Shown here piece after piece: positions 1 through 10,476 of a stretch of 10,476 nucleotides of DNA. Each line of letters begins with the position of its first letter. The stretch's first letter is position 1. The notes under the pieces are model-generated. The model saw only the letters and a program-made list of their open reading frames with translations. It did not search any database and was not told where the DNA came from. The stretch covers positions 1-10,476 of the forward strand of contig JAFYYO010000123.1 of the NCBI GenBank assembly GCA_017557475.1, written 5' to 3'. Origin of the DNA: Bacteroidaceae bacterium. GTDB taxonomy: Bacteria; Bacteroidota; Bacteroidia; Bacteroidales; Bacteroidaceae. The position numbers and the translations under genes were made by a program.

Positions 1-225
1 GTTCTCCACGCCATTCAAGCTCTCTTCAAGAGGAATGATGACGCTCTTCTGCACCGTTTCGGCATTGGCACCAGTATAGTTGGCTCGCACGCTTACCGTT
101 GGTGGAGCAATCTCTGGGAACTGCTCGATAGGCAGATGCAAGAGGCCTATCAATCCTAGCACCACGATGAAGACTGAGATAACGCCCGAAAGGATGGGAC
201 GGTCAATGAAGGTCTTGGGAGTCAT
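1..225 (-). CDS. RND (HAE1-type) multidrug efflux permease, N-terminal fragment
   Basis: This is the inner-membrane, proton-driven pump subunit of a tripartite RND efflux system. Only the first 75 codons are present; the reading frame is still open at the window edge. I translated it from the ATG at 225. The start reads MTPKTFIDRPILSG, and the IDRP motif (residues 7-10) followed by a hydrophobic first transmembrane helix (about residues 11-30) and then LPIEQFPEIAPPTV is the hallmark N-terminus of AcrB/MexB-like proteins. The segment after it (ANYTGANAETV) is the start of the periplasmic porter domain. The start codon overlaps the stop of the upstream adaptor gene (ATGA, 222-225), indicating translational coupling and one operon. 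The substrate cannot be deduced. An outer-membrane channel gene would be expected further downstream, outside the window. Confidence 0.93.
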   Translation of the reverse strand, partial: MTPKTFIDRPILSGVISVFIVVLGLIGLLHLPIEQFPEIAPPTVSVRANYTGANAETVQKSVIIPLEESLNGVEN

Positions 226-1322
226 AACTTAACTTCTATGCCGTCCTTTAACAAACCTGCTCCTTCGGCAATGATGACATCGCCTTCCTTCAAGCCGCTT
301 TCCACGATGTAGTTCTTGCCATCGTCGAGCGGAGCGACCTCGATTTCAGTCTGTTGCGTCTTACCTTCGACGACGCGATAGACAAACACTTTGTTCTGCA
401 ACTCGAAGGTCGCCGTCTGCGGAATCACGAAAACACCTTCTCTTACAGTTGAGACGACAACCGTTCCTGTGCCGCCATTGCGCAGCAGATGATCTCTGTT
501 TGGGAAGACGGCTCTCAGCGAAACGGCTCCTGTGCTTGCATCCACGATGCCGCTTACTGCATCTACCCTACCCTTCTGTCCGTATTCCTTGCCGTTGCTC
601 AGGAGGAGCGACACATCAGGCATTCCCTGCATGAAGCGTTCCAAACTGCCATACTGCAAAGCAAGGTCGGTCACTTCTCGCTCGCTTAAGCTGAAGTAAA
701 CCCACATCTCGCTATCGTCGCAAACAGATATCAAGGGCTCACTAATACTGCTGCTCACCAAAGCACCTACATGATATGGAATCATACCAGCAACACCACT
801 CAGGGGACTCTTCACAACTGTGTAGCTGAGACTGTTGCGTGCATTCGCCACTTGAGCCTGTGCCTGAGCCACCTGAGCCTGAGCTGAGAGCAGAGCTTGC
901 TGAGCCGTCTTCAGCTCGAAGTCGCCAATAACTTGTTGGTCAAGCAGTTGCTTCTTGCTGTCATAATTGAGTTGAGCCGTTGCCTCAGCCGCTTTTGCAG
1001 ACTTCAAAGCCGCTTCTGCAGTATTTAACGCAGCCTGATATGGCACCTGGTCAATCACGAAAAGCGTCTGCCCCTTGTGTACCTTCTGCCCTTCAGCAGT
1101 CAGTATCTTCGTGATGAGACCACTTACTTGTGGCCGAATTTCCACAATCTCCCTGCCCTTCATCGTGGCGCTATAGAACGTCTTCACCGCTTGACTGGAG
1201 CGTTCCACCTTCATCGTCTTATACACCAACGCCTCCTTTTCCGGCTTCTTCTCCTGGCAAGAGGCAAGCACAAAAAGAACGAGCAAGAGAGAACAAACAA
1301 CCTTTTTTACCATAACAGTCAT
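222..1322 (-). CDS. RND efflux periplasmic adaptor (membrane fusion protein, HlyD/AcrA family), lipoprotein
   Basis: This adaptor bridges the RND permease to an outer-membrane channel. With the start at 1322 the protein is 366 aa. It opens with a lipoprotein signal (positive VKK, a leucine/valine-rich core, lipobox LASC with the lipidated Cys at residue 22). Then come the first half of a biotinyl-lipoyl-like domain (about 58-90, RPQVSGLI and KGQTLFVID), an alanine/glutamine-rich coiled-coil hairpin (about 95-168), the second lipoyl half (about 169-200, VKSPLSGVAG), a beta-barrel (about 205-290) and a membrane-proximal domain to the C-terminus. Length and order fit the family. The frame is open upstream to an ATG at 1364, but a -7 promoter element at 1340-1347 lies inside that extension, and the signal peptide fits a start at 1322 or 1313 much better. 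No clear Shine-Dalgarno site separates these two. The stop overlaps the permease start. The substrate is unknown. Confidence 0.92.
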   Translation of the reverse strand: MTVMVKKVVCSLLLVLFVLASCQEKKPEKEALVYKTMKVERSSQAVKTFYSATMKGREIVEIRPQVSGLITKILTAEGQKVHKGQTLFVIDQVPYQAALNTAEAALKSAKAAEATAQLNYDSKKQLLDQQVIGDFELKTAQQALLSAQAQVAQAQAQVANARNSLSYTVVKSPLSGVAGMIPYHVGALVSSSISEPLISVCDDSEMWVYFSLSEREVTDLALQYGSLERFMQGMPDVSLLLSNGKEYGQKGRVDAVSGIVDASTGAVSLRAVFPNRDHLLRNGGTGTVVVSTVREGVFVIPQTATFELQNKVFVYRVVEGKTQQTEIEVAPLDDGKNYIVESGLKEGDVIIAEGAGLLKDGIEVKL

Positions 1323-1339
1323 GAAACTAATTGACTCTG

Positions 1340-1347
1340 CAAAGGTA
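1340..1347 (-). promoter_or_regulatory. Bacteroidetes-type -7 promoter element for the efflux operon
   Basis: On the minus strand this reads TACCTTTG, an exact match to the TAnnTTTG -7 consensus known for the primary sigma factor of Bacteroidetes. Transcription would start roughly at 1330-1335, leaving a leader of about 10-20 nt before the ATG at 1322 or 1313. No convincing -33 TTTG element is visible about 20 nt upstream (the region reads GATGAATGTC), so the promoter may be weak or activator-dependent. It also argues against the longer reading frame that begins at 1364. Confidence 0.6.
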
Positions 1348-1540
1348 AGAAAAATAGTTGACATTCATCGCTTTTCCTCGAAAAAATAGCAAAGAAACGT
1401 ATTATGTTTAAGCTAACAAAGGAAGCAGGAAGCAGATAAAAGTGTCAGCAACTGCCTTCGTCATCTAAAGATTAAGGGTTATTGGGCCAAGAAGCCTCTG
1501 CTTTCCACCACGTAGATAAGGAAATGAGGGCAGATTTAAC
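1348..1540. other. Intergenic stretch with no recognised feature
   Basis: This is the promoter-distal part of the rpoC-efflux spacer (1323-1811, 489 bp without a gene). It has no credible reading frame, tRNA-like or rRNA-like sequence, or strong hairpin. The only minor pattern is a short direct repeat of GGAAGCA near 1421-1435. Upstream promoter contacts or a regulator site for the efflux operon could lie here, but none can be identified from sequence. Confidence 0.5.
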
Positions 1541-1627
1541 TCAGTACTCCTTTAGTCACGCCTAGGGAGTACTCCAGTACCTACGTGGAGGTACTCGAGT
1601 ATCTCCACGCGAGGATTGGAGTACTGA
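1541..1627. repeat. Nested inverted-repeat cluster built on GGAGTACT / AGTACTCC
   Basis: A perfect 10-bp inverted repeat bounds this block: TCAGTACTCC at 1541-1550 and its reverse complement GGAGTACTGA at 1618-1627. Inside lie a perfect 10-bp palindrome (GGAGTACTCC, 1566-1575), a 7-bp stem with a 6-nt loop (AGTACCT 1576-1582 with AGGTACT 1589-1595) and a 26-bp near-palindrome (1584-1609). AGTACTCC at 1568-1575 can also pair with GGAGTACT at 1618-1625. Several of these pairings exclude each other. The block lies between the rpoC terminator and the efflux promoter, so it may act as DNA (a protein-binding or repeat element) rather than as an RNA structure. Its function is unknown. Confidence 0.75.
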
Positions 1628-1720
1628 CGTGTGAGGATTGGCGATTAGGCACGCCTAGTTTGGCAATTAAACACGTCTAGTTTACCAACTAGGCACGGTT
1701 AGTTTGGAGACATGCCACGA
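1557..1720. repeat. Degenerate 22-bp tandem repeat array downstream of rpoC
   Basis: The best-preserved units are 1648-1669 (GGCACGCCTAGTTT then GGCAATTA), 1670-1691 (AACACGTCTAGTTT then ACCAACTA) and 1692-1713 (GGCACGGTTAGTTT, then a diverged end). The ACG anchor recurs at 1651, 1673, 1695 and 1717, exactly 22 bp apart. Going left, the units decay: 1626-1647 and 1604-1625 match the unit partially, and ACG recurs at 1607, 1583 and 1558 with irregular 20-25-bp spacing, merging with the GAGTACT palindrome block. The same family occurs at 10015-10102. There are no long identical repeats with variable spacers, so it is not a CRISPR array. Confidence 0.8.
1584..1609. repeat. 26-bp near-perfect palindrome
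   Basis: The left arm CGTGGAG-G-TACTC (1584-1596) mirrors the right arm GAGTA-T-CTCCACG (1597-1609). The only departure from symmetry is the G1591/T1602 pair, which would be a G-U wobble in plus-strand RNA. The centre is CTCGAG. A dyad of this length with no spacer resembles either a dimer-binding operator or a cruciform/hairpin-prone repeat. It lies about 240 bp upstream of the efflux promoter, far for a classical operator. No T-tract follows either arm, so it is not a terminator. Confidence 0.7.
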
Positions 1721-1737
1721 GCCGTTCGACAAGAAGC

Positions 1738-1772
1738 AAAAAAAGAACCGCAAGGCTGATGCCTTACGGTTC
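1738..1772 (-). terminator. Intrinsic (rho-independent) terminator of rpoC
   Basis: On the minus strand the stem is GAACCG-(T)-AAGGC, loop ATCA, GCCTT-(G)-CGGTTC, that is, 6 and 5 base pairs separated by one mismatch. It is followed at once by seven T residues (plus-strand A-tract 1738-1744). It lies 40 bp past the rpoC stop codon and should end the rpoBC transcript, separating it from the efflux operon. Confidence 0.9.
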
Positions 1773-1782
1773 CTAATGATAC

Positions 1783-1796
1783 TCCCCTAAAGGGGA
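1783..1796 (-). repeat. Small post-stop hairpin TCCCCT-AA-AGGGGA
   Basis: A perfect 6-bp stem around a 2-nt centre (or 5 bp around TAAA) lies just downstream of the rpoC stop and upstream of the terminator. No T-tract follows it, so it is probably not a terminator itself. It shares the 11-mer AAAGGGGAAGT (1789-1799) with the equivalent position after rplL (10200-10210). A role in 3'-end stability or as a short dispersed repeat is possible but unproven. Confidence 0.6.
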
Positions 1797-1811
1797 AGTG
1801 GAGAGAGAATC

Positions 1812-6113
<4,302 letters not shown>

Positions 6114-6140
6114 GTTTATCCTTTCTTGAAAAGCAATTCA

Positions 6141-9100
6141 TTATTCCAAACTTACACGCAATCCCAGACCGCGCAACTCATGGAGCAGCACGTTGAGAGA
6201 TTCGGGAATGCCCGGCGTGGGCATGTGGTCACCCTTGACGATGGCTTCGTAAGCCTTACTGCGACCTACGACGTCATCACTCTTGATGGTGAGGATCTCC
6301 TGCAATACATGTGAAGCACCGAAAGCCTCGATAGCCCAAACCTCCATCTCACCGAAACGCTGACCACCAAACTGTGCTTTACCACCGAGAGGCTGCTGAG
6401 TGATGAGTGAGTACGGGCCAATGCTACGAGCGTGCATCTTATCTTCAACCATGTGACCGAGCTTCAGCATGTAGGAAACACCCACGGTTGCAAGCTGATC
6501 GAATGGTTCACCTGTTGCACCGTCGTAAAGCTGCGTTGAGCAATAACGAGGCAGACCTGCCTTGTCTGTCCATTCGCAGAGGTCATCGAGAGAAGCACCA
6601 TCGAAGATAGGCGTTGCGAACTTCACACCAAGCTTCTGGCCTGCTGCGCCGAGCACGGTCTCGAAGATCTGACCGATGTTCATACGAGAAGGCACACCAA
6701 GCGGGTTGAGCACAACATCGACAGGCGTACCGTCGGCCAAGAATGGCATGTCTTCCTGACGAACCACCTTGCTGACAATACCCTTGTTACCATGACGACC
6801 TGCCATCTTATCGCCGACACCAATCTTACGCTTCTTGGCAATGTAAACCTTTGCCAGCTGGATGATGCCGTTGGGCAGCTCATCACCAAGACTGATGGCA
6901 AACTTCTTACGCTTCATCTCTGTCTCAAGCAGCTTGTACTTTTTGAGGTAGTTAATGATGAGTTTGCCGATGAGTTCATTGATGTGAGCATCGTTGGTCC
7001 AACCTATGAGTTGAACTGTGGTGTAGTCGATATTGTTAAGCAGGTTTGCAGTGATAGCGCCGCCCTTGGGAACAAGTACAACACCCACATTGTCTACAAT
7101 ACCCTGACTCTTCTTGCTCTTGGTGAGTTCCAGAAGTTTATCGATGAGGATAGCCTTCAGGTCTTCAACCTTACTGTTGAACTCTTCGTCGATAGCAGCA
7201 AGACGAGGTTTGTCCTGAAGCTTCACCTTACCGGTCTTAGAAGCCTTCGTGAAGAGCTTCTTGTCGATAACTACGCCATTAAGAGAGGGACTTGCCTTGA
7301 GAGAAGCGTCCTTCACATCGCCAGCCTTATCACCAAAGATGGCACGAAGCAGTTTCTCTTCAGGACTGGGATCGCTCTCGCCCTTAGGCGTAATCTTACC
7401 AATCATGATGTCACCAGGAGCCACACGAGCACCAATACGAATAATACCGTTCTCGTCGAGGTCCTTGGTTGCCTCTTCGCTGACGTTGGGGATGTCGGCT
7501 GTGAGCTCCTCCATACCGCGCTTCGTTTCACGTACCTCAAGAGCAAACTCCTCGACATGAACACTCGTGAGGATATCCTCGCGAACAACACGTTCGTTGA
7601 GCACGATAGCATCCTCGTAGTTGTAACCCTTCCAAGGCATGTAAGCCACGAGAAGGTTCTTACCAAGTGCCAATTCACCGTCTTCTGTAGAGTAGCCCTC
7701 TGTCAGAATCTGACCCTTCACAACCTTATCGCCCTTATTGCAGATAGGACGAAGGTCGATGGTCATGTTCTGGTTTGTACGACGGAACTTGGGAATGCGA
7801 TATTCCTTCAGAGCAGGCTCGAAGCTTACGAATTCCTCGTCCTCTGTACGGTCGTAAAGGATACGGATGGTGGTAGCGTCAACATATTCGACTACGCCAT
7901 CTCCTTCTGCTGTAATCATTGTGCGAGAGTCCACGCAGACCTGGCGCTCGATACCTGTACCTACGATAGGAGCCTCGGTACGCATCAAAGGCACTGCCTG
8001 ACGCATCATGTTCGAGCCCATCAATGCACGGTGAGCATCGTCGTGCTCCAGGAAAGGAATGAGTGCTGCAGCGATTGATGCAATCTGCTGAGGAGCGACG
8101 TCCATGAGGTTGACCTCCGATGGAGGAACAACTGGATAGTCGTCGTCCTGACGGCACTTAACCTTAGTACGGATAAAGGTACCGTCGTCATTGAGGGGCG
8201 CATTACCCTGTCCGATGATGAGACCCTTCTCTTCTTCGGCAGTCATGTAGCGTACGCCCTCTGGTGAGAGGTCAACCTTTGCGTTCTCCACCTTACGATA
8301 AGGTGTCTCGATGAAGCCCAGGTCGTTTATCTTTGCATAAACGCAAAGAGATGATATCAGACCGATGTTGGGACCTTCAGGAGACTCGATAGGACAGAGA
8401 CGTCCGTAGTGAGTGTAGTGTACGTCACGAACCTCGAAACCGGCACGCTCACGAGAAAGACCGCCAGGACCAAGGGCTGAGAGACGACGCTTGTGTGTTA
8501 CTTCGGCCAAAGGATTGGTCTGGTCCATGAACTGGCTAAGAGCATTGGTTCCGAAGAAACTGTTGATGACACCACCAAGGCTCTTGCTTGTCAGCAGGTC
8601 GGTAGGTGTGAACACCTCGTTGTCGCGGACATTCATACGTTCGCGGATGGTACGAATCATACGAGCCAAGCCGATGGCAAACTGATTGGCCAACTGCTCG
8701 CCGACGGTACGAACGCGACGGTTGCTCAAGTGGTCGATATCATCGACGCTAGCCTTGGAATTAACAAGCTCTATTAGGTACTTGATAATCTCGATGATGT
8801 CCTCCTTAGTCAGCACACGCACACTTGGGTCTGTATCCAATCCAAGCTTGTGGTTGATACGGTAGCGACCTACTTCTCCCAAGTCGTAACGCTTCTCGCT
8901 GAAGAAGAGGTTGAGGATGACTTCCTTGGCGCTGGCATCATCCACGGGGTCTGCATTACGCAGCTGACGATAGATGTAGCTGATGGCTTCCTTCTCGCTA
9001 TTGGTAGCATCCTTCTGGAAAGTATTGAAGATGATGCTGTAGTCGGAAGACTGTGCGTCTTCCTTATGGACGAGGATGGAAGGCACGTTGCTCGACATAA

Positions 9101-9950
9101 TCTGCTCGATTGCTTCTTCGTCAAGCACGCTCTCACGCTCCAGGATAATTTCGTTACGCTCGATGGATACCACTTCACCTGTATCCTCGTCGACGAAGTC
9201 CTCTATCCAACTCTTGAGCACGCGGGCAGCGAGCTTCTGGCCAAGATGTTTCTTCAGGTTTTCACGAGTTGCCTGAACTTCTTCTGCCAGGTTGAAGATT
9301 TGCAGGATGTCCTTATCGTTCTCGAATCCAATGGCACGAAGCAAGGTTGTGACGGGCAACTTCTTCTTACGGTCAATGTACGCGTACATAACATTATTAA
9401 TGTCTGTGGCGAACTCAATCCAACTACCCTTGAATGGAATGATACGGGCAGAGTAGAGCAGAGAGCCATTAGCATGCACACTGCTACCGAAGAAGACACC
9501 GGGGGAACGGTGCAACTGTGAAACCACGACGCGCTCAGCACCATTAATGATGAAGGTACCGTTGTCGGTCATGTAGGGGATGAAGCCCAGGAATACATCC
9601 TGAACTACTGTGTCGAAGTCTTCATGATCAGGATCGTCACAACTCAACTTCAGCTTTGCCTTCAAAGGCACACTGTAGGTGAGGTCGCGCTCCAGACACT
9701 CCTCGATGGTATAGCGGGGAGGGTCGATGAAGTAATCGAGAAACTCCAGATTAAAGTTGTTACGTGTGTCATTAATCGGGAAGTTCTCAGAGAAGACCTT
9801 GTACAAACCATCGTACTTCCTCAGTTCTGGGGGAGTATCGAGTTGGAGGAAGTCCTTGAACGACTTCAGCTGCACTTCCAGGAAGTCGGGATAAGCCAGC
9901 GGACTCTTAACGGAAGCGAAATTTACTCTCTGATTCTTTTTATTAGCCAT
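6141..9950 (-). CDS. rpoB: DNA-directed RNA polymerase subunit beta
   Basis: This 1269-aa protein is the second-largest subunit of RNA polymerase and the target of rifampicin. The protrusion and lobe domains occupy the first half. The fork-loop/rifampicin region ([20 protein letters not shown]) is at 471-490, followed by [10 protein letters not shown] and then [12 protein letters not shown] (519-530). The basic active-site motif [11 protein letters not shown] is at about 1047-1057. The conserved C-terminal clamp segment [18 protein letters not shown] is followed by the usual end GLGLRVSLE. Against E. coli numbering (offset 40), D516, H526, R529 and S531 are all wild type. The length is about 70 aa shorter than in E. 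coli, as is normal in Bacteroidales. The ATG at 9950 follows an AAGG Shine-Dalgarno-like site. It lies 261 bp after rplL, beyond a terminator, so rpoB probably has a promoter of its own or depends on read-through. Confidence 0.99.
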   Translation of the reverse strand: MANKKNQRVNFASVKSPLAYPDFLEVQLKSFKDFLQLDTPPELRKYDGLYKVFSENFPINDTRNNFNLEFLDYFIDPPRYTIEECLERDLTYSVPLKAKLKLSCDDPDHEDFDTVVQDVFLGFIPYMTDNGTFIINGAERVVVSQLHRSPGVFFGSSVHANGSLLYSARIIPFKGSWIEFATDINNVMYAYIDRKKKLPVTTLLRAIGFENDKDILQIFNLAEEVQATRENLKKHLGQKLAARVLKSWIEDFVDEDTGEVVSIERNEIILERESVLDEEAIEQIMSSNVPSILVHKEDAQSSDYSIIFNTFQKDATNSEKEAISYIYRQLRNADPVDDASAKEVILNLFFSEKRYDLGEVGRYRINHKLGLDTDPSVRVLTKEDIIEIIKYLIELVNSKASVDDIDHLSNRRVRTVGEQLANQFAIGLARMIRTIRERMNVRDNEVFTPTDLLTSKSLGGVINSFFGTNALSQFMDQTNPLAEVTHKRRLSALGPGGLSRERAGFEVRDVHYTHYGRLCPIESPEGPNIGLISSLCVYAKINDLGFIETPYRKVENAKVDLSPEGVRYMTAEEEKGLIIGQGNAPLNDDGTFIRTKVKCRQDDDYPVVPPSEVNLMDVAPQQIASIAAALIPFLEHDDAHRALMGSNMMRQAVPLMRTEAPIVGTGIERQVCVDSRTMITAEGDGVVEYVDATTIRILYDRTEDEEFVSFEPALKEYRIPKFRRTNQNMTIDLRPICNKGDKVVKGQILTEGYSTEDGELALGKNLLVAYMPWKGYNYEDAIVLNERVVREDILTSVHVEEFALEVRETKRGMEELTADIPNVSEEATKDLDENGIIRIGARVAPGDIMIGKITPKGESDPSPEEKLLRAIFGDKAGDVKDASLKASPSLNGVVIDKKLFTKASKTGKVKLQDKPRLAAIDEEFNSKVEDLKAILIDKLLELTKSKKSQGIVDNVGVVLVPKGGAITANLLNNIDYTTVQLIGWTNDAHINELIGKLIINYLKKYKLLETEMKRKKFAISLGDELPNGIIQLAKVYIAKKRKIGVGDKMAGRHGNKGIVSKVVRQEDMPFLADGTPVDVVLNPLGVPSRMNIGQIFETVLGAAGQKLGVKFATPIFDGASLDDLCEWTDKAGLPRYCSTQLYDGATGEPFDQLATVGVSYMLKLGHMVEDKMHARSIGPYSLITQQPLGGKAQFGGQRFGEMEVWAIEAFGASHVLQEILTIKSDDVVGRSKAYEAIVKGDHMPTPGIPESLNVLLHELRGLGLRVSLE

Positions 9951-9975
9951 CTAAACCTTGTGTTGGTGTTCTCGT

Positions 9976-9986
9976 GAAAGATTATA
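9976..9986 (-). promoter_or_regulatory. Possible -10/-7 promoter element of rpoB
   Basis: On the minus strand this reads TATAATCTTTC, about 26 bp before the rpoB ATG. It resembles a generic TATAAT box and is near, but not equal to, the Bacteroidetes TAnnTTTG element. No good -33 partner was found. It is offered only because the terminator upstream implies that a promoter should exist in this spacer. Confidence 0.25.
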
Positions 9987-10014
9987 TGATTATCTGTAGG
10001 ACTGCCTGAAACAC

Positions 10015-10102
10015 GCCACGTCTAGTTTGTCAATTAGGCACGTCTAGTTTGCCAATTAGACACGCCTAGTTTGCCAACTAGGCACGTTACGTTTGCCGAT
10101 GC
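10015..10102. repeat. 22-bp tandem repeat array between rplL and rpoB
   Basis: Four consecutive 22-bp units are present: 10015-10036, 10037-10058, 10059-10080 and a diverged fourth at 10081-10102. The most typical unit reads GGCACGTCTAGTTT followed by GCCAATTA. The ACG anchors at 10018, 10040, 10062 and 10084 are exactly 22 bp apart. Orientation and wording match the array at 1648-1713 beyond the other end of rpoBC. The array lies between the rplL terminator and the rpoB start. The units differ from one another by several substitutions, so this is an old or selected array rather than a recent slippage expansion. Confidence 0.85.
10064..10083. repeat. Perfect 8-bp inverted repeat spanning two repeat units
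   Basis: GCCTAGTT (10064-10071), a 4-base centre TGCC, then AACTAGGC (10076-10083) form a perfect stem-loop or dyad across the junction of the third and fourth 22-bp units. Other unit junctions keep a shorter version (for example TGCC-AATTA-GGCA at 10050-10062 in altered form and at 10028-10040), so dyad symmetry is a property of the family. No T-tract follows, so it is not a terminator. Confidence 0.7.
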
Positions 10103-10148
10103 TTCATTTCATGCTACCCTTGCAGATATTCAAAAAGTTTATAGACAC

Positions 10149-10182
10149 AAAAAGGCAAAGAACTCTCTACCAGAGAATTCTT
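10149..10182 (-). terminator. Intrinsic terminator or attenuator between rplL and rpoB
   Basis: On the minus strand an 11-bp stem, AAGAATTCTCT, loop GGT, AGAGAGTTCTT (plus-strand 10158-10182), has a single G-U wobble. After TGCC comes a run of five T residues (plus-strand A-run 10149-10153). It lies about 30 bp after the rplL stop. The stem is AT-leaning and the T-run is offset by a few bases, so it may terminate only partially and act as an attenuator that sets the ratio of ribosomal stalk protein to RNA polymerase, as is known for the rplL-rpoB interval in E. coli. Confidence 0.7.
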
Positions 10183-10191
10183 CACCTATGT

Positions 10192-10205
10192 CCCTTTTAA
10201 AAGGG
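10192..10205 (-). repeat. Post-stop palindrome CCCTTTTAAAAGGG
   Basis: This perfect 14-bp palindrome begins a few bases after the rplL stop codon. Together with its flank it carries the 11-mer AAAGGGGAAGT (10200-10210), which also occurs right after rpoC (1789-1799). It is probably the same kind of small post-stop element rather than a terminator, since the stronger T-tailed hairpin follows it. Confidence 0.6.
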
Positions 10206-10211
10206 GAAGTA

Positions 10212-10476
10212 TTACTTCAGTTCTACCTCAGCGCCAGCTTCCTCGAGGGTCTTCTTGAGAGCCTCTGCGTCAGCCTTAGGCATGCCTTCCTTCAGCACGC
10301 TGGGAGCGCCGTCAACCATTTCCTTTGCTTCCTTCAGGCCGAGACCGCAAGCTTCCTTGACAGCCTTAACAACCTGCAGCTTAGCAGCACCTGCACTCTT
10401 GAGGACAACGTCGAAGTCGGTCTTTTCCTCAGCAGCAGCGCCTGCACCTTCACCACCAGCAGCAACTACTACAGCA
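10212..10476 (-). CDS. rplL: 50S ribosomal protein L7/L12 (bL12), C-terminal part
   Basis: This is the ribosomal stalk protein that recruits and stimulates the translational GTPases. The gene enters from the window's right edge, so only the last 87 residues are present; family length is about 120-125 aa, so the N-terminal dimerisation domain is missing from view. The visible part begins with the flexible Ala/Gly hinge ([18 protein letters not shown]). The globular C-terminal domain follows, with its signature [20 protein letters not shown] and [10 protein letters not shown], ending AGAEVELK and TAA at 10212-10214. No anomaly is visible. Its position upstream of rpoB is the standard bacterial order (rplJ-rplL-rpoB-rpoC). 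Confidence 0.97.
   Translation of the reverse strand, partial: AVVVAAGGEGAGAAAEEKTDFDVVLKSAGAAKLQVVKAVKEACGLGLKEAKEMVDGAPSVLKEGMPKADAEALKKTLEEAGAEVELK

Noticed and set aside
1384..1560. Small RNA or short gene in the rpoC-efflux spacer
   Set aside because: No credible start with a plausible reading frame, no promoter and terminator pair, and no recognisable RNA fold was found.
1640..1700. CTAGTTTG in the 22-bp units as repeated -7 promoter elements on the plus strand
   Set aside because: The spacing is one base short of TAnnTTTG, and no gene follows on the plus strand.
1557..1720. CRISPR array
   Set aside because: The repeats abut one another at 22 bp with no unique spacers, they are degenerate, and no cas gene is nearby.
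6792..9521. Plus-strand frames (6792-8078, 8850-9521) opposite rpoB
   Set aside because: Antisense shadows of rpoB; no independent evidence of coding.
10028..10036. TTGACA-like -35 box (minus strand) in the first 22-bp unit upstream of rpoB
   Set aside because: The nearest TATAAT-like box is roughly 45 bp away, too far for a promoter pair, and Bacteroidetes do not use this -35 consensus. The match is produced by one substitution in a repeat unit.

Overview
The window looks like a chromosomal segment from a member of the Bacteroidales, probably Prevotella-like. This rests on the length and wording of the two large RNA polymerase subunits (beta about 1269 aa, beta-prime about 1433 aa), a Bacteroidetes-type -7 promoter element (TAnnTTTG form) ahead of the efflux gene, and weak or absent Shine-Dalgarno sequences. 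The genus is an inference. Every gene I can support is on the minus strand, so transcription runs from high to low coordinates.

Layout in the direction of transcription: the C-terminal 87 residues of ribosomal protein bL12 (rplL, 10476-10212, cut by the window edge); a 261-bp spacer (10211-9951) holding a post-stop palindrome, a convincing intrinsic terminator and an array of 22-bp tandem repeats; rpoB (9950-6141); a 27-bp spacer with a Shine-Dalgarno-like site; rpoC (6113-1812); a 489-bp spacer (1811-1323) holding a post-stop hairpin, a strong intrinsic terminator, a second array of the same 22-bp repeat, a cluster of nested inverted repeats and the promoter of the next gene; a lipoprotein periplasmic adaptor of an RND efflux pump (1322-222); and the first 75 codons of the RND inner-membrane permease, overlapping the adaptor by an ATGA junction (225-1, cut by the window edge).

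The genes are ordinary: a ribosomal stalk / RNA polymerase core cluster followed by an unrelated tripartite efflux operon. The rifampicin-binding cluster in RpoB carries wild-type residues at the main resistance positions. Long plus-strand reading frames opposite rpoB and rpoC are antisense shadows and are not annotated.

The interest lies in the spacers. The same 22-bp repeat family (GGCACGtCTAGTTT followed by gcCAATTA) lies on both sides of rpoBC, in the same orientation, each time between an intrinsic terminator and the start of the next gene. One array grades into a GAGTACT-rich block of nested palindromes. I do not recognise this repeat family, and its function cannot be read from the sequence.
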